From contig OZ237770.1 of NCBI GenBank assembly GCA_965178125.1, forward strand, positions 372,001 to 436,000: a DNA stretch of 64,000 nt, given 5' to 3'. Each line of letters starts with the position of its first letter. Positions within the stretch are counted from its first letter, which is position 1. The notes beneath the pieces are model-generated. The model was given only the letters and a program-made list of their open reading frames with translations. It was not told where the DNA came from and searched no databases. Position numbers and translations under genes: made by a program. Source of the stretch: Bilabrum cf. latius. Lineage: Eukaryota > Bigyra: Bicosoecida > Bigyra > Bicosoecida. Below are positions 23,301 through 36,800 of the stretch, piece by piece.

Positions 23301-26300
23301 CCCACACCCACTGCTCCTCTCGCCTCCACTGACCCTGACCCCGCAGCCGAGCCCGCACCGCTGGCGGCGGATCGCACGCCCCCCGCCCGCCTGTACTTTC
23401 TAGCCCTGGCTGCCTGCGCAACTGCCTCTGCCCCCGCAGGCACCGCTTTGATGGACAAAGCGTGTGGCAGTCGCAGTGCAAGCGCGCTGAGATCACTTTC
23501 TTCTCCTCCTGCACTGGCTTGGACACCCCCATCGGCTGTGCCTCCGTCCACGCTCGTCACAGCTGAGGCGCCGCCCGTCCCGGCGCGCCGGGCCGCACTC
23601 GTCACACGAAGGAGGGACTCATCGCTGTCCTCGTCACTGCCGATGTCCTCCTCCTCCTCGTCGGAATCAGATCCACCGCCCGTGCTGCTGCTGCCTGTGC
23701 CGCCCCTTTGGCCACCTAGCGCTGCTTCCATGTCGCCTGAAGGCATTGGCCCCCCTGATTCCCCGCCTGCATCTGCGTCTGCATCGCCGTGTGCAATCGC
23801 TGCAGCGGTTGCTCGGCGCACCGGCGTGCCGGGCTCTCGGGGGCTTCCTGATTCCGGGGCATCAGCTTTACCACGGCCAGCATTTGCATCGAGATGCTAT
23901 GCTGCGGCTGGTCGGCGGGGCGGTTCCTCAGGAGGTGCCTGGTTCATCTCGAGCTGTTTGCGATCCGGTGAAGATCCAGCCGGTTTGACCACGTGTCTCG
24001 CTTTGCCCATCTTCCTGCTCTTGGCCCGCCTAGAGGCCGCCATGCTCACGTCTGCATACCCCCTGTGCCGGTGGTCCGTTGCCCATCGCGACACCTCCAG
24101 TCCCAGATGCCTGCCATCCCCGTCCCCTTGCTCGCTAATCTCCAGCAGCGGGCGCATAGGCAGTCGGGACCTAGGGTCGGCTTTGAAGCTGGACCCACTC
24201 GATGGGGTATGCTCGTCAGCCTCGTGACCCGCTGAGTCAGCGTCACTTGTCATACCTCCGTCATCGACCCGCACTAGCCCCACGCCCGCAGGTCCAGACA
24301 GAACTGTCTCGATCGATGGGTGCATCGCACTGCCGTTCGATGCATCAGTCCCCGGTGGCAGCACGGCGCTGGCCCTCTGGCTCATGCTGTCGGTGAGAAC
24401 CAGGGCGGCTCGCACGGGGCAGTGCAATGCACCCTTGGTACTGTCGGGTGACTCTTCGCTGCCGGTGGCAGGCGCGGCATCTGCTTTGCTCGTGTTGCCA
24501 CCAGCTCCAGCTCCAGCTGCAGCTGCAGCTCCTGCTCCTGCTCCTGTGGCATCGGGCTGCATGGCCTCCCAGGCAGCCGCGCAGGCCTCCAGCCAGACAG
24601 ACCTCATCAGCTCCACCACCCTCGCCCACGCAGCGTCCCCCCGTCCTTCTACATCCTCCGGACCCCATCGCCGAGGCACAGTGATCTGAAGCACAGGACC
24701 GATGCCATCACTGCCATCATTGCCATCATTGCCATCATTGCCATCATTGCTACCATCTGCAAGCCCTCCTATAGCACGCCCATTGCCACCACTGCCTTCA
24801 CGCGAGTGACCCACACACACGACGGTGTCCCATCCCAGCGCCTAGCCGATCCCGCTCCCCAGCAACCCAAGCACACGCACCCTCCACTCGTCACACGCCA
24901 GCTCACCTCCAACCGCATCGTCCGGCCAGTGATCAATCGTCACACCGGCGCGCCACACCCGAGCGAGCCTCCACCAGGGCAGCTGGCCCCCAACGTGAGG
25001 CACGGACCGAGTCAGCGCACCAGTGCCCAATGCACCGTATCCCGCCCAATGCGACCGCGGGTATGCCCTGCCTAATGGCTTGCGCTTTGAGCCAAGTGTA
25101 CCACCATCACGCCTACCTCGCTGCACCACCGTGTCCTGCACCCCGACGAGGCCCCTGCACCGGGCCTCCCACTTGCCCCAGATCGCGCTGCGGATCGCGC
25201 TGGAACGCTGCTCCCGAGCCACTGCACTCGTCACACCAGCCGCACCCAGCCCCACTCCGATCATGCACGCGGACACGGCCCCGGCGAGCGAGTGTGACGA
25301 GCGGGGCAGGGTCAGCGACAGCACCTGCCGCCCCGTCCCCATCACTGCCCCCGCCGCCGCTGCAGCCGCGCTCAGCATGCTGGCCCCTCCCCCCGTGGCC
25401 ACCCGCCTAAGCAGGCTCGCACCGGCGCTGAGCGCGGCGACCACGGACCCGCTGCGCCCGTGCCGGGCCCTCCCGCCGGGCTGTGCCGGTGTCTGCATCA
25501 CGGGTGTGAGATGGTGTGACGAGTGCGACGAGGAGGAATCGCCGGTCGTGTCCGTGACGGGGCTGTCCATTGCACCCGCATTGGCGCCATCTGCTGAACT
25601 GGGGTTGGGACCGGGATGCCGGCTCGTGGCTGCACCGTGATCTGCCTCGCTAGCAGCACCAGGCGAGAGCATGCGGTGCTCCGGGAGCGAAATTAAACGG
25701 TCGTTCCGAAGCTGCCGGTCATCTCGCGGCGGATACTGCGCTGCATCATCTTGCTGCTGCTGCTGCTGCTACAAGAGCCCACGAGCCAGCGAAACCGTCA
25801 CTAGACCGGCCGGAATGGATTGAACCACGTCAGAGCTGAGGCCGAGCAGCAGAGTGCATCGCATTGCAGCGTGCCGAATGGCTGTGTGCGCACCGGCCGG
25901 GCTGTGCGCCGCGATCGCCACCCTATCAGCTGAAACCAGCCTGTGCCTGTGCCGGGATCGCGCGGCCCCTGCAGCAGCAGTGGATCGGGGATCAGCGACT
26001 TCTAGTATCGGCAGGCTTAGGATGCGTCCATCATGATGGTGCACAGAGCCCGATCTAGATCCAGATGCAGGCGCGGCTTCCCGCTGCAATTGGCTGTGCT
26101 GAACTGGGAGGCAATCGCGGGCAAACAGCCCTGCCGACCAGCGCATGCTGCTCCGGCCGCGCACTCCTTGAGCCTCGGTGGATGTGACGAGTGCATCTGC
26201 CACGGCCTGCAGCAAGGCACGCCGGCCTGCATCAAATGCAGCCATCGCTCTACTCGAGGGTACTGGTAGCATGGCAGTGGTACTGGGTCCGCCGATGAAT

Positions 26301-29300
26301 TGGACAGCACCGGATCCAGTTGATTCCTGCTGCATTCGCTGCTGTTCTTGTTCCCGCGTGTGTCCTTCCTCTTTTTGTTCTGTCGATGGGGCGCTGCTGC
26401 CACCACTAGACTCCTCGGTCCCCCCAAACACCGCTTGCAGCAAATCGACCGCGTCCCGCTTGCCGCCCGTGCATCGCACTGCAGCAGCGGGATCGTCCCG
26501 AAGCACTGCTCGGAGCATGTCCAAGCAAGCCAAAGTGGGGTCATCTGCAGGAGCCTCAGAAGGACCAGGCTCGCCATTGCGCTGCAGTGCACTGCGGACT
26601 GCAACGAACGCCCACGCCACCACATCGTCTAAATGTTTCGATTGCAGCTGAGAGTCCACATTCGGCCCGTCAGCAAGCGCGGCATGAAGCTCCAGCGGGG
26701 CAAGCCCCACGATACCGCTGACCGACTCACTGCCCTGCATGTCAGGGGGACCTTCACTCTCCGAGAGCGCCCCTGCCAGCACAAGAACGCCCCTGCCCTC
26801 GCCCGCATCCCCGCTGGTATCGTCCTGAGTAAGTCGCCTCCCCAGCGAACCCAGCGCGCGGCTGCTGCCGGGAATGCCGCCTGGGTTACCGCTAGTTGCC
26901 CCCATGGCGCTCTGGGGGGTGCCGGGGCCAGCGGGGAGGACTGACCCCGATCCACCGATGGATCGGCTTGAACTGTGCCTGCGAAGTGACCCCGTCGTCC
27001 CGTGACTCGTCTACCCGCGCGTAATGGCACCACCGTGCGATGCACCGTAGCCTTCCCCCGCCCCCTGCCGCATCAGCCCAGGCACTGCCGCTCTCAGCAC
27101 AGCCGCTCTATCTCCTGCTAGATCGCCCAACAACAGCGCAGCGCCGGCACCACCACTCCCTGTATGTTGCTGCTGTTGCTGCTCTCTCAAGGCCTCCCAT
27201 GCCCCCGCCTGCCTCTGCACCAGTGCCCTCCACTGAAGCAGAGACTGGTCCAAGGCGAGGTCCGGCACCAGCGGAACATGCGGAGGAAGAGCCCCGGCGC
27301 CGCGCACCCAAGCCTCCTTGGACGGATCCCGACCCCTCCAGCGGAGCTTCATGGAAGAGGGTCCACCGGTGGATCGCGACCCAGACCCAGACCCAGACCC
27401 AGACCCAGACCCGCTGCTGGTGCCGGATGCTGGCGTGACTCGACCACCAACCGCCCCGCTGCCGCCATCATTCGAAGCATCCCCAGTTCCTTCGCGAAGC
27501 GATTGCTTCAAATCCTCTGCCTCCACTTGCGATTGCTTCCCCTCATCCTCGTCCTCCTCATCATCTGACTCGATGAGCACGAGACCCCCAAGTGCAGGGG
27601 AAGGGCTCCTGCCCCCCTCCTGCCCTCGTCCTCCCTGCTGCCCCATCGTGTCGATTGAGCTGCGGGGCCTCCCACCCCCCGTTGAAATGGCAATCCCGCC
27701 GCTGGGTGTCGAGCCGATGCCCTCCATACGCTTGCTGCCAGGCGCTCCGCCACCACCCGCCACATCGGCTGCTTCCGCGGCAGCCACCAGTGCAGCGGAG
27801 CTGTAGGCCAGCTGAAGCCGCTGCAGTGGGATCAGCACACCAAGCCTGCGCCAGCATCGAGCCACAGCTGCGACCTCACCGTGGCTTCGACCAGTCCCAG
27901 CCTGGCCGCTCCAATACCCCCCTGCTGCTTCGATGCAAGCCTGTGACAGCCTCACGGCCATCCGAAGTACGCTCCCATCCTCAGGTCCCCCGCCGCCGGG
28001 CAATCTCGACCCAAGCACGAGCATTAGCACCCTTTCTTTCGGTGAGTAGCCCTCTAGTCGATTGGAAGCATCAGATCCACTGCGATCAGTCGGTGGCCAA
28101 CCGGACTCGAACCCGGGATCCAGCACCACATCGTCCCACACCGCCATCATCGTCGAGCTGACGTGCCAGCCCAGGGATCGCAGCGATGATTGACCAAGCA
28201 GCTGACTACCGGTGGACGTGTCATTGCCGTGCAATGCGGCCGATGAGACCCCTCCACCGGTGGACACGTTGGCGTGGAACCCTTCCACTGGGTCAGTTGA
28301 TGCCCTGGCTCTGGTACCGGGATGGGTCTGGGCCGAGGGATCGTTTTCCTCAGGCGAATGCGCACCATCCTGTTCCTGTTCCTGCGCATCATCTTGTCCA
28401 TCGGGATTGCTGCTGGTTTGCTTCATGCTGCTGCCTTCGTTGCTGCCATTGCCAGGCTCTGAGTCTCGCTGGCCAGCTGCATGAAGCAAACCAGCTGCCT
28501 GGTCCAGCCCTCGCCCATCCAGCCCGGCGGGGATGGACTGAGACCCTCGGAGCCCTCCCCGGGCTTCTTGTGTGACGAGTTCATGCGGTGTGACGAGTGC
28601 GCCAGTAGGCACGGGAGCAGTTGCGTCTGTGACCGAGTCGCCCTGCAGTGCGATGCACTTGCCCTCCCTCACGCCCTTCGCATCGAGTCCTAGGAGAGGG
28701 CACGAGAGCGCATCCTCGTGTACACCACCCCTCGCTCCACCGCTCAATGGCAACGAAGCCGTGCCATGCGCCATTGCAACCATCCCAGCCTCGTACGCCA
28801 TCTGGATGCACCTCCTCGCGTAGTCAAGCCGCACCCACGCCAGTGCCCTCTCCTCCCCCTCCCCCTCCTACTGCCCCCACAGGTCCCCCGTGCCGCTCCC
28901 CGCCCCAAGGTGGAACAGCCCGCCAGCCAGCGAGAGGCCGGAGCCCGCCGGTTTGCCCACCCCGGCCGTGCCTCCCGCCATGGCTGACTCGACGGCTTTG
29001 CTCAGGAGACCCAGGGAGGCGCGAGCGGCGCCGCGCACCGCGTGAATATGTTCCGCAATTACCTCCAGCACGGCGCGAACCACGTGCACCACCGGCGGCG
29101 GCGAGTTCTGTTCGTCTGCAGCGCACTGCACTGCATATACGGGTATCCTCTGCGCCGCGATCCACCGCATGATGGCGTGCAGTCCCCTCCAACCGCCCTG
29201 CCTGTCCTGCGAGCCCTCGAGCAGCGAGGTCAGCGCTGCAACTAGGTCTCGCTCGGGGTCACTTTCCGATCCACCGGTGGATTGGTTCGAGGGTCCGGGG

Positions 29301-32300
29301 CCCGGTCCGAGAGCAATCACCGCCGCGTCCAGAATGCTGTCTATCCACACAGGCTCGTCACACCCTCCGCTTGCCCCACCCCGCAGAGCTCCCATTAGAT
29401 CTAGCCCGGACCCGGACCCGTGTCTAGATCCAGACGCGGCGCCTCCCTGCTCCCGCAGCATCGTCCTTAGCTTGCGCAAGCCATCGCATGCTTCCCGCTT
29501 GCTTGACGAGCAGCCAATAGTTGCAAGCCACAGCCGGAATGCAGAGGCAGAGGGCAACGGGAGTCTGAGAGCTGGGGCTCTGGCTCGGGGGGAGTGCGGG
29601 CCGGGAGATTGTGGAGCTGGCCCGGAGCTGGGGGGAGGGAGGGAGGCCTAGGCCGGCGGGGATGGCGTGGTGCAAGCACCACCGTGCGATGCATCTTCAG
29701 CCCGCACCCCAACCCTAGCGTATGGACCGCAAAGTCGTGCGATGCGGGTCACCACAGGGCCGGTTGCAACCACCCTGTCTCGCAGCCTCTGCGCCGCCTA
29801 CGATGTCGTGGCTTCTTCATCACCAGTTCGACTCGGAGGTGCATCTGTGCCTGCACTCGTCATACTTGATGACGTGCGATGTGCAGCCATTGCACGCAGC
29901 AGCAGAACGTGGGCCGCACTCGTCACAAGGTCCCTCGTGCCCGCACATGCCGCCAGGACGTCCATCTCCGGGTCCTCGGTCTTGCTCAGATCCAGCAGCG
30001 TGTTCCCTACCACACTCGTCACACATCCGCACGCCGCAAGGCACTGCATGACCGCCCTTGCATGCAGCCAGCACCCGCCTATTGCCATCAACCGGGACCA
30101 GCTCGCCGATCCGCCCCACCACGAGCCCGCCGCCACGCCCCCAACGGTGTAGCCCAGGGCCACGGCTCGCTGCGATACGGGCCCGTCGCCGCCGTCCTCA
30201 CTCGTCACACCAGAGAGAACAGCCATTAGGGGCGAAGTGCCCTCCTGAGAGCACATCCCAGCAGCCAGCCAACCGCCATGCAGTGCACCCATTTGGTGCC
30301 TCCTACCGCGCGCTGAAACCAGCCACGGCGCCGAATCAAGCACGCGCCAAGCAGCCGCGGTTGCAACCGGGCCTTCTCCACGTGAGTCAGACTCCCCAAC
30401 CCTGCTGGAGTGAGCACCCGGGCCCTGCCCCCATCGAGACCTGCCCCCCCCGACCCCACTCGGGGGTCCAGGGGAGCGCGGGGGGGTGGTGTATCCCGCG
30501 AAGGAAGCAGACCTCAGCCGGCTGTGTTCTCTCCACACGGGCCCTCCATCGCTGCCTCTTTGGCCACCACGCATCAACGGCGGCTGAGGACTCACGGGAC
30601 TCTGCAAGCTGACCCCTCCTGTTCCCATTCCCGCCCCCGCCCCCGCGCCTGCACCTGGACCTGCACCTGCACCTGCCGATGCCGTGGCGCGAACCGCAGC
30701 GGCTGATCCCAGCAGAGGTCCAATGATGGCTCTGCTGAGACTGTTCGGCTGCACACGGCCCGAGCCCGGTTTTGACTCCGGATCCCCCTCGCTTTGATGT
30801 GCTACCAACTCTGCGGCCCCATCCGTCTTGAATCGCCCCCGAGGTTGCAACCGCGCCACGGCCTCCTCGTCGGTCATCGAAGCGACGGCCGCCCTGGAGG
30901 CCTGAGCCAGAGCCTGCAGCGCACTCGTCACACCGCTCTCCGTGGCTTCCCTCAGTCCTCGGGCCGCTGCGGCTGCCAGCGGGCTTTTCACCTCCAGCAC
31001 TTCTGGCTCCGATCGATGCCCCCTAGATGCCTCACCCCCAGCACGAGGCCTGGTCCCACTGCCCCCCATCGGCACCCTCAAGGCCCCCTCTTTCACCATG
31101 CGGGACAGCTCCCACCTGCAGCCAGCGAGCAGCATAGGGGTGCTCCACCGCTGCAGCCAGCCCACGAACGCGCCGTGCGAGTCACCCACGAGGCGGGAGG
31201 AATGCGCGGCGCCCCCATAGGTTCCACTTCCCGCGGAAGACCCGCTCTCGGCCCGCTCCCTGGCGCTGGACGCTGCGACCACCCGTGAGGCATCTCCCGC
31301 CGGCTCATCCGATCGGAGCCCAGCCTCACCCATGGCGGCACTGGCAGCGGGGAACAGCGCAGCAGCAGCAGCCGGGGCGGCCACCGGGTGCGACGGCGCT
31401 GCAGCCGCTGCCACGTCCAGGGCCCGGAGGAGGGTCCCTCGCCAGGGCTGGACCAGGCGGCTGGCGGGGCCTGCACTCGTCACACCTTCATCAGGCGCGT
31501 GCAGTGAGGAGTCAGATAGACGGCTCCGGATCCATGCAGTCGATGCCGCCCCGGCCGAGGCGCCGCGCGCAAGTTCCGCAGCCTCCATCGCCCCCGGCAC
31601 GCCGCTCGACACTCGGGGGCGGTTCTCCCCACTAGGGGACGTGCTCACCCCGCCACCGGACGGAAGTTCCGCAACGGCGCGCGGCGCCAGCCCCGGCAAC
31701 TTGCATGCGCCTCCCTCCGCCTGGTACCCCAGAAGCAGCGCCATCATGCGATGCACCTGCGACCGCACCAGGGCAGCAGCTGTCGACTCCAGAGGAACCG
31801 GGAGCAGGCGCGTCCAGTGGCCCGTTTCCGAGGACGTCTCCGGGAAATGTCCCCTGCTGGGGGCAGGTGTCGTGCCGTCGGATCGCGCGGCTGGATCTCT
31901 GCCCCCGACTGCAGGTGCATCGCACGACGGTGCTGGCGCTTCGGCCACTCTCAGAATGACAGCAAGAGACGTGCACAGATGCGCCATGGACGCGCGTGCA
32001 TCGCACTGCGCCGCTGCAGACCCCTCCTGGCTCCATGACCCGGAGCCGGATATGCCTCCTGGCGATGCTGCTGCCTCCATACCCAGCCCCAGCACGCAGT
32101 CCGCGGTTGCAACCTCGGGCCAAACCTGCCGGATCGGATCCGGCCGCGGGTCGATGCACAGGGCCGGGCCGGTGACGGCACCACCAGCGCCCTGCGTCGC
32201 ATCCGCGCCTTGATCCGCTGAGGGTTGACCCATGGGCCCGAAAGCGCCCGCCCACGCTCTCCCGGACTCGCCTCCTCCCCGCCCCTGCCCCTGCCCCTGG

Positions 32301-33808
32301 CCTTCAGTGCCCTGCATCAAAGCGGGCATTGAGGCTCCCATCCACCCTGGCGCGCACCCGAGAGCAACGCTCCCCTGGGAGGAAGGCAACGGTCCCTATG
32401 ACGAGGACTGCCTCGCCGTGACCGCACTCGTCACACTGGAATGCAACCGCGACGAAGCAACCGCCGCACCGCTTCCAGAAGGACCTACACTCCCCATCGG
32501 GCCCAGCCCCAGCATGCCCCGATCGGCTGTTTCCCTCCCCCTCCGGCGGTTGACCTGGTCACCTGCACCCGAAGGGTCCGAGGACAGGGGCAGCCGTGCT
32601 CCGATAGGATCGATGCCCCAGTCGATCGGGCCGAGACTGGCGGCTTCGTCAGGTGCATCGCCTTGCAGCGCATCCGCGATGCACCGCGCGACCGAGCCGC
32701 TGACCGACCTGCCTCCCGCACCGCCGCCCCCCTGCTGCTCCTGCTCCTCGATCGATTGAAGCATGGCAACCGAAGGTGACCTGAATCCAATGAGGGCGCA
32801 CGCACCTGCAAGCACCAGCCACAGAGTCTCTTCCAAGCGTGCCCTCGCGCGCACAATGGACGCGTGCACCGCAGTGCCGTGCCCCCCGCCCTCGCCCCCT
32901 CCCCGAATGGCACCCCACACGTCAGCCTTCCACTGCCTCCAGACTGCGCCCATCCCTGCATCCAGCCAACCTTCCAGCCCGCCCACGGCCCGCGACCACA
33001 GCCAGGGAACACGAGCCACGCTACCCACTAGCTGCACCATCCACTCCCGATGGGGTCCCGCGCTGGGGATGAAGCCCGCTGACCTGAGCGGCTCAAGCCC
33101 GACCCATCGAAGCATCGGGGCCCAGCCGATCCCGGCTCCGAATCCGCCGCCCCCTACTCGAAGCAGCGAAGTGGGGGCCCCAGGCAGCACCACCCAGGAA
33201 TCGTCCGCCCCGTGTGCTCGCAAAGCCCCGGCATCCCCCGCACCTCTATCTCCGCTGCTACTCAACACAGGGCTGGACACGCCACCCGAGTGCGAGTGCC
33301 AACCAGAGCCTTGTCGCCGAATTGCACCGTCCCAGGGGAAATCTGCCGGCGGGCGCATCGCCTGTAGTGCACTGCAGATGGCCTCCCCCGCTGCTTTGCC
33401 CACCCCCTCCCGGATCCTCCTCCTTATGCCCAAGCCTACGATCTCCCACGCGTGTGCACGTGCAACTTCCCTGGCGCCTTCCGCGCTTCCACTGGAGGCC
33501 TGGGCCAGCAGATCCAGAGCCAGCGCGACCAGGCCCGGCTTTCCATTGCCGGGGAGCGGGCCCAATCCCTGGTGCAGCGCACTGCCGTTCCCCGCATCGT
33601 CCTCGCTGCTCCCCTTCCCCTCCTCAAATTCGACCGCAGCAAGCACGACAGGGACGAGACAGCCGCCCACACCCCCCGCAGCCTTCACCGCCCCCATCGC
33701 GTCCCCGCAAGGGAGGCCCCCCGCACCCTGCGCGCACCCGGTTGCAACCGATGCGTGACCCCTCGGCACGAACGGCCCCATGCCCATGCCCATGCCCATC
33801 CCCATCCC

Positions 33809-33841
<33 letters not shown>

Positions 33842-36800
33842 CCCCATGCCCATGCCCATCCCCATGCCTACCTGCTTCTGACCCGCCTCGCGACTGTTCT
33901 CCAAGCCGGCACGCAGCACACCTGCCGCGGTAGACACCCAGGAGGGGTCCCGAACACTCGTCACACCCTACTCATCGGACTGCTCCGGGTCAGCGGGTGC
34001 CCCAACCCGCCGTGCCGTGCTGAGAGCCAGCACCGTCCCACAGGCAAACACGTCAGCGGCAGCCGGGTACCCCCCGCAGCTGCCCAGTCCCTCCGTTGTC
34101 GTGGCCTTGCCCCCCCCATTGCCCATGAGAGCGAGCGTGGAAGCAGCGTGGGCGCGGGCTGCGGTGCTGGGCCTGGACCCGTCGATGAATGCCTCAACCG
34201 ATCGGAGCGCGTGGCCCCGGGACAGGACCACCGTCGAGCACTCGTCACTCATCGATCCACCGGTGGATGGTCCCCCGCCCGATAGGGGGGGCGTGTCCAC
34301 CCCCCCGCCACCCTCCCCTCGGCCTGCCTCTACCCCCCCCGACTATGTCTTCTTCTCCTCCTCTTCCCGCTGCAGCCCTTGCGCCACATCGCCCTCCCCC
34401 ACGGAGGCCCAGACAGCGCTCATGCCAGACGATGGCCCCCCTGGCATGCCGGTGCCCTTGCCCTACCGCCAGCACGCACGGAGCGACTGCAGCGCACTGC
34501 GGCCCGAGGCCGACACCGCTGCTGCATCACTTGGATTACCAGCACCACGCCCACCAGCGCGCTCGCCACACCACTCCGCCGGGACACAGCGCAGCACGCC
34601 TCCCGTGCCGCTGCCGCTGGAGCCCCCGGCAGCCTGAGGCGCAGCCGCGCTGGATGCACGCAGGGCCAATCCACCGGTGGATCCAGACCCCGCCCCCAGG
34701 TCCCTAAGAGTCTGCAGCTCGTCTGCATCAAAGTGACTCCCGCGGATCTCGAGGGCGCCAATTGACCCCCGCAGCCCCGGCCCCACGAGCGCCGCAGTTG
34801 CGACCAAGTCCGCCGGGAGGGCGAGGGCGGCCGCGGCTGCGGCTGGGCTGTCGCTGCGGGTGCACTGCACTGCCCATTCCCGCGCGCGATACATTCCATC
34901 CGTACTAGCAGTAGTTGTACCAGTGCTTGACGCAGTGCTGGTGTCACCAGTTGCGCGCCCGACCGGAAGCGTGGGAGGCTGCACCCCCCCCTTATCGCTA
35001 TTGGGAGCCTGGACCTGCTTTCCCTCTCCCGTGCCCTAGCGCGCATCACTAGCCACGAAATCAAAGTCCATGGGATGCGCAAGCACCTGGCCGCTCGGCA
35101 GCTGCACCTGTGCCAGGGAACAAGCCACACGAGGATCCACTGGTCCCTCTGGCTCAAGCGCATCGGCAGGGGACTGCACACCCCCGGCCTCCACACCGTC
35201 CACCAGCACACGCAATCCGGAGCCGAATACCGTCGGGGCCCATTCCATCTGCAGAAAGCACCAGCGGCCCGCAACCAGACCCGGAGCCAAAAAAGCGGCG
35301 TGGGTCTCTCCGGGACACCCGCAGTGGCCGGGCCCACGCACGGCGCAGGCGTAGTCCTGCAGGGAACAAGGGTCGAATCCACCGGTGGATGCAGCACCCA
35401 TCCCGCTCATATCCCCTCCCATGGCACCCCGCGGCGTTCGTAGTGCAGCGCACTGCTGCGCAGTAAGCTCGCAGCCGCATCCAGTTGCCCCTGACCCCGC
35501 CCCTGCCCGACTCCCACCGTCCTCGGGCAGCTCGTCAGCCGCGAGAGCCGCCCGAGCAGCTGCTCCCGCCACGTCAGGAGGCAGGTCACTCGGGGGGGTC
35601 AGACCGACCAACACTCTCCGCTGCCTGACCCACACCGACACCATGTGACCGGTCGCCGATCGGAGCTGGATGAGGCATCGCCGCCGCTGGGGCCTCAGCG
35701 CCGGCGACTCCCCCTGCACCCCCGCCGCTGCTGCACTCGTCACACTAACTCCCACGGGCCCATCGAGCCGCACCCACGCCGCCAGGTGCAGCCCCTTGCG
35801 GAAATCCAGGCGGGGCCCCGCGCCCACCCGCCGGAATGCGTCCTCGTTCTCGTTCTCGTCCTCTTCCGTGGCTCCGCTCGCCGCGCTGGATCCTCCGGTG
35901 GATCGGGTCGACCCCTGCCTAGACACAACTCCCCCTCCCCCCCCTCCACCCACGGTGCTCAGGCTCCTCACCACGGCTGCATCTCCTGCCCCGGCGCTGC
36001 TGGCGATCGCGTCTCGGTTCCGCAGGGCTGCGCGCGGCGCCTCCCCCAGCAACCAGCGTGTGGCCGCCAATGCTTCCGTTCTCGACCCAGCAGCGATGGG
36101 TCCCGCGCTGTCCGCACCCCCATGCAGTGCACCCCACGAGCGTGCGGCAAACGGCGACAGCCCGTGCCTCCACCCGAACCGGGGGTCGGTGCTCGCACTC
36201 GTCACACCTGCCGGTGGCCTCGCTAGGTGTCCAGCCCACTGCACGCAGTCCCAGGGGCCAGGCAGTGCCAGGACGGAGGCCGGGCCGGGCGGGCCTGGGG
36301 CTGCCCCGTGATGGTGGCCCTGAGTGTGGCTCCCCTCCCACCAGTTGCATTGGTGTGTCACCATGGCGGTGTGCGACGATGGCGATGAGTTGGCGAATCT
36401 ACTGTGCGAGTCACCACGTGATGACGTTTCCCAAGCAGTGGCGCCCCCGAGACCGATTCTCGCCGCTTCCAGCACGGAAGCGAGCAGCAGGGGCTCCGCG
36501 AGCGGATGGGCAGCGGCTCGCTTCAGGCGGCTGATCAGGACACGCCTCGGCCGAGCACGGCCCATTCCTAAGTCGGCTGGCTACGATGTATCACTATCTA
36601 TTCTATGGATCTGCGAGCAAATCTCTCTACGCATGACGGCGCCCGAGAGGGATGGTCCAATCGAATTCGAAGCGCCCAGAAGCCCCTCAAGCCACCCATT
36701 TCTGCAGGCTCCACACCTTGCGGCGATGCCAATAGTAAGTATGATATGACTACAGTACTTGACTACATTGCTGGTCTTGTCACTATCTAGATGCAGATTC

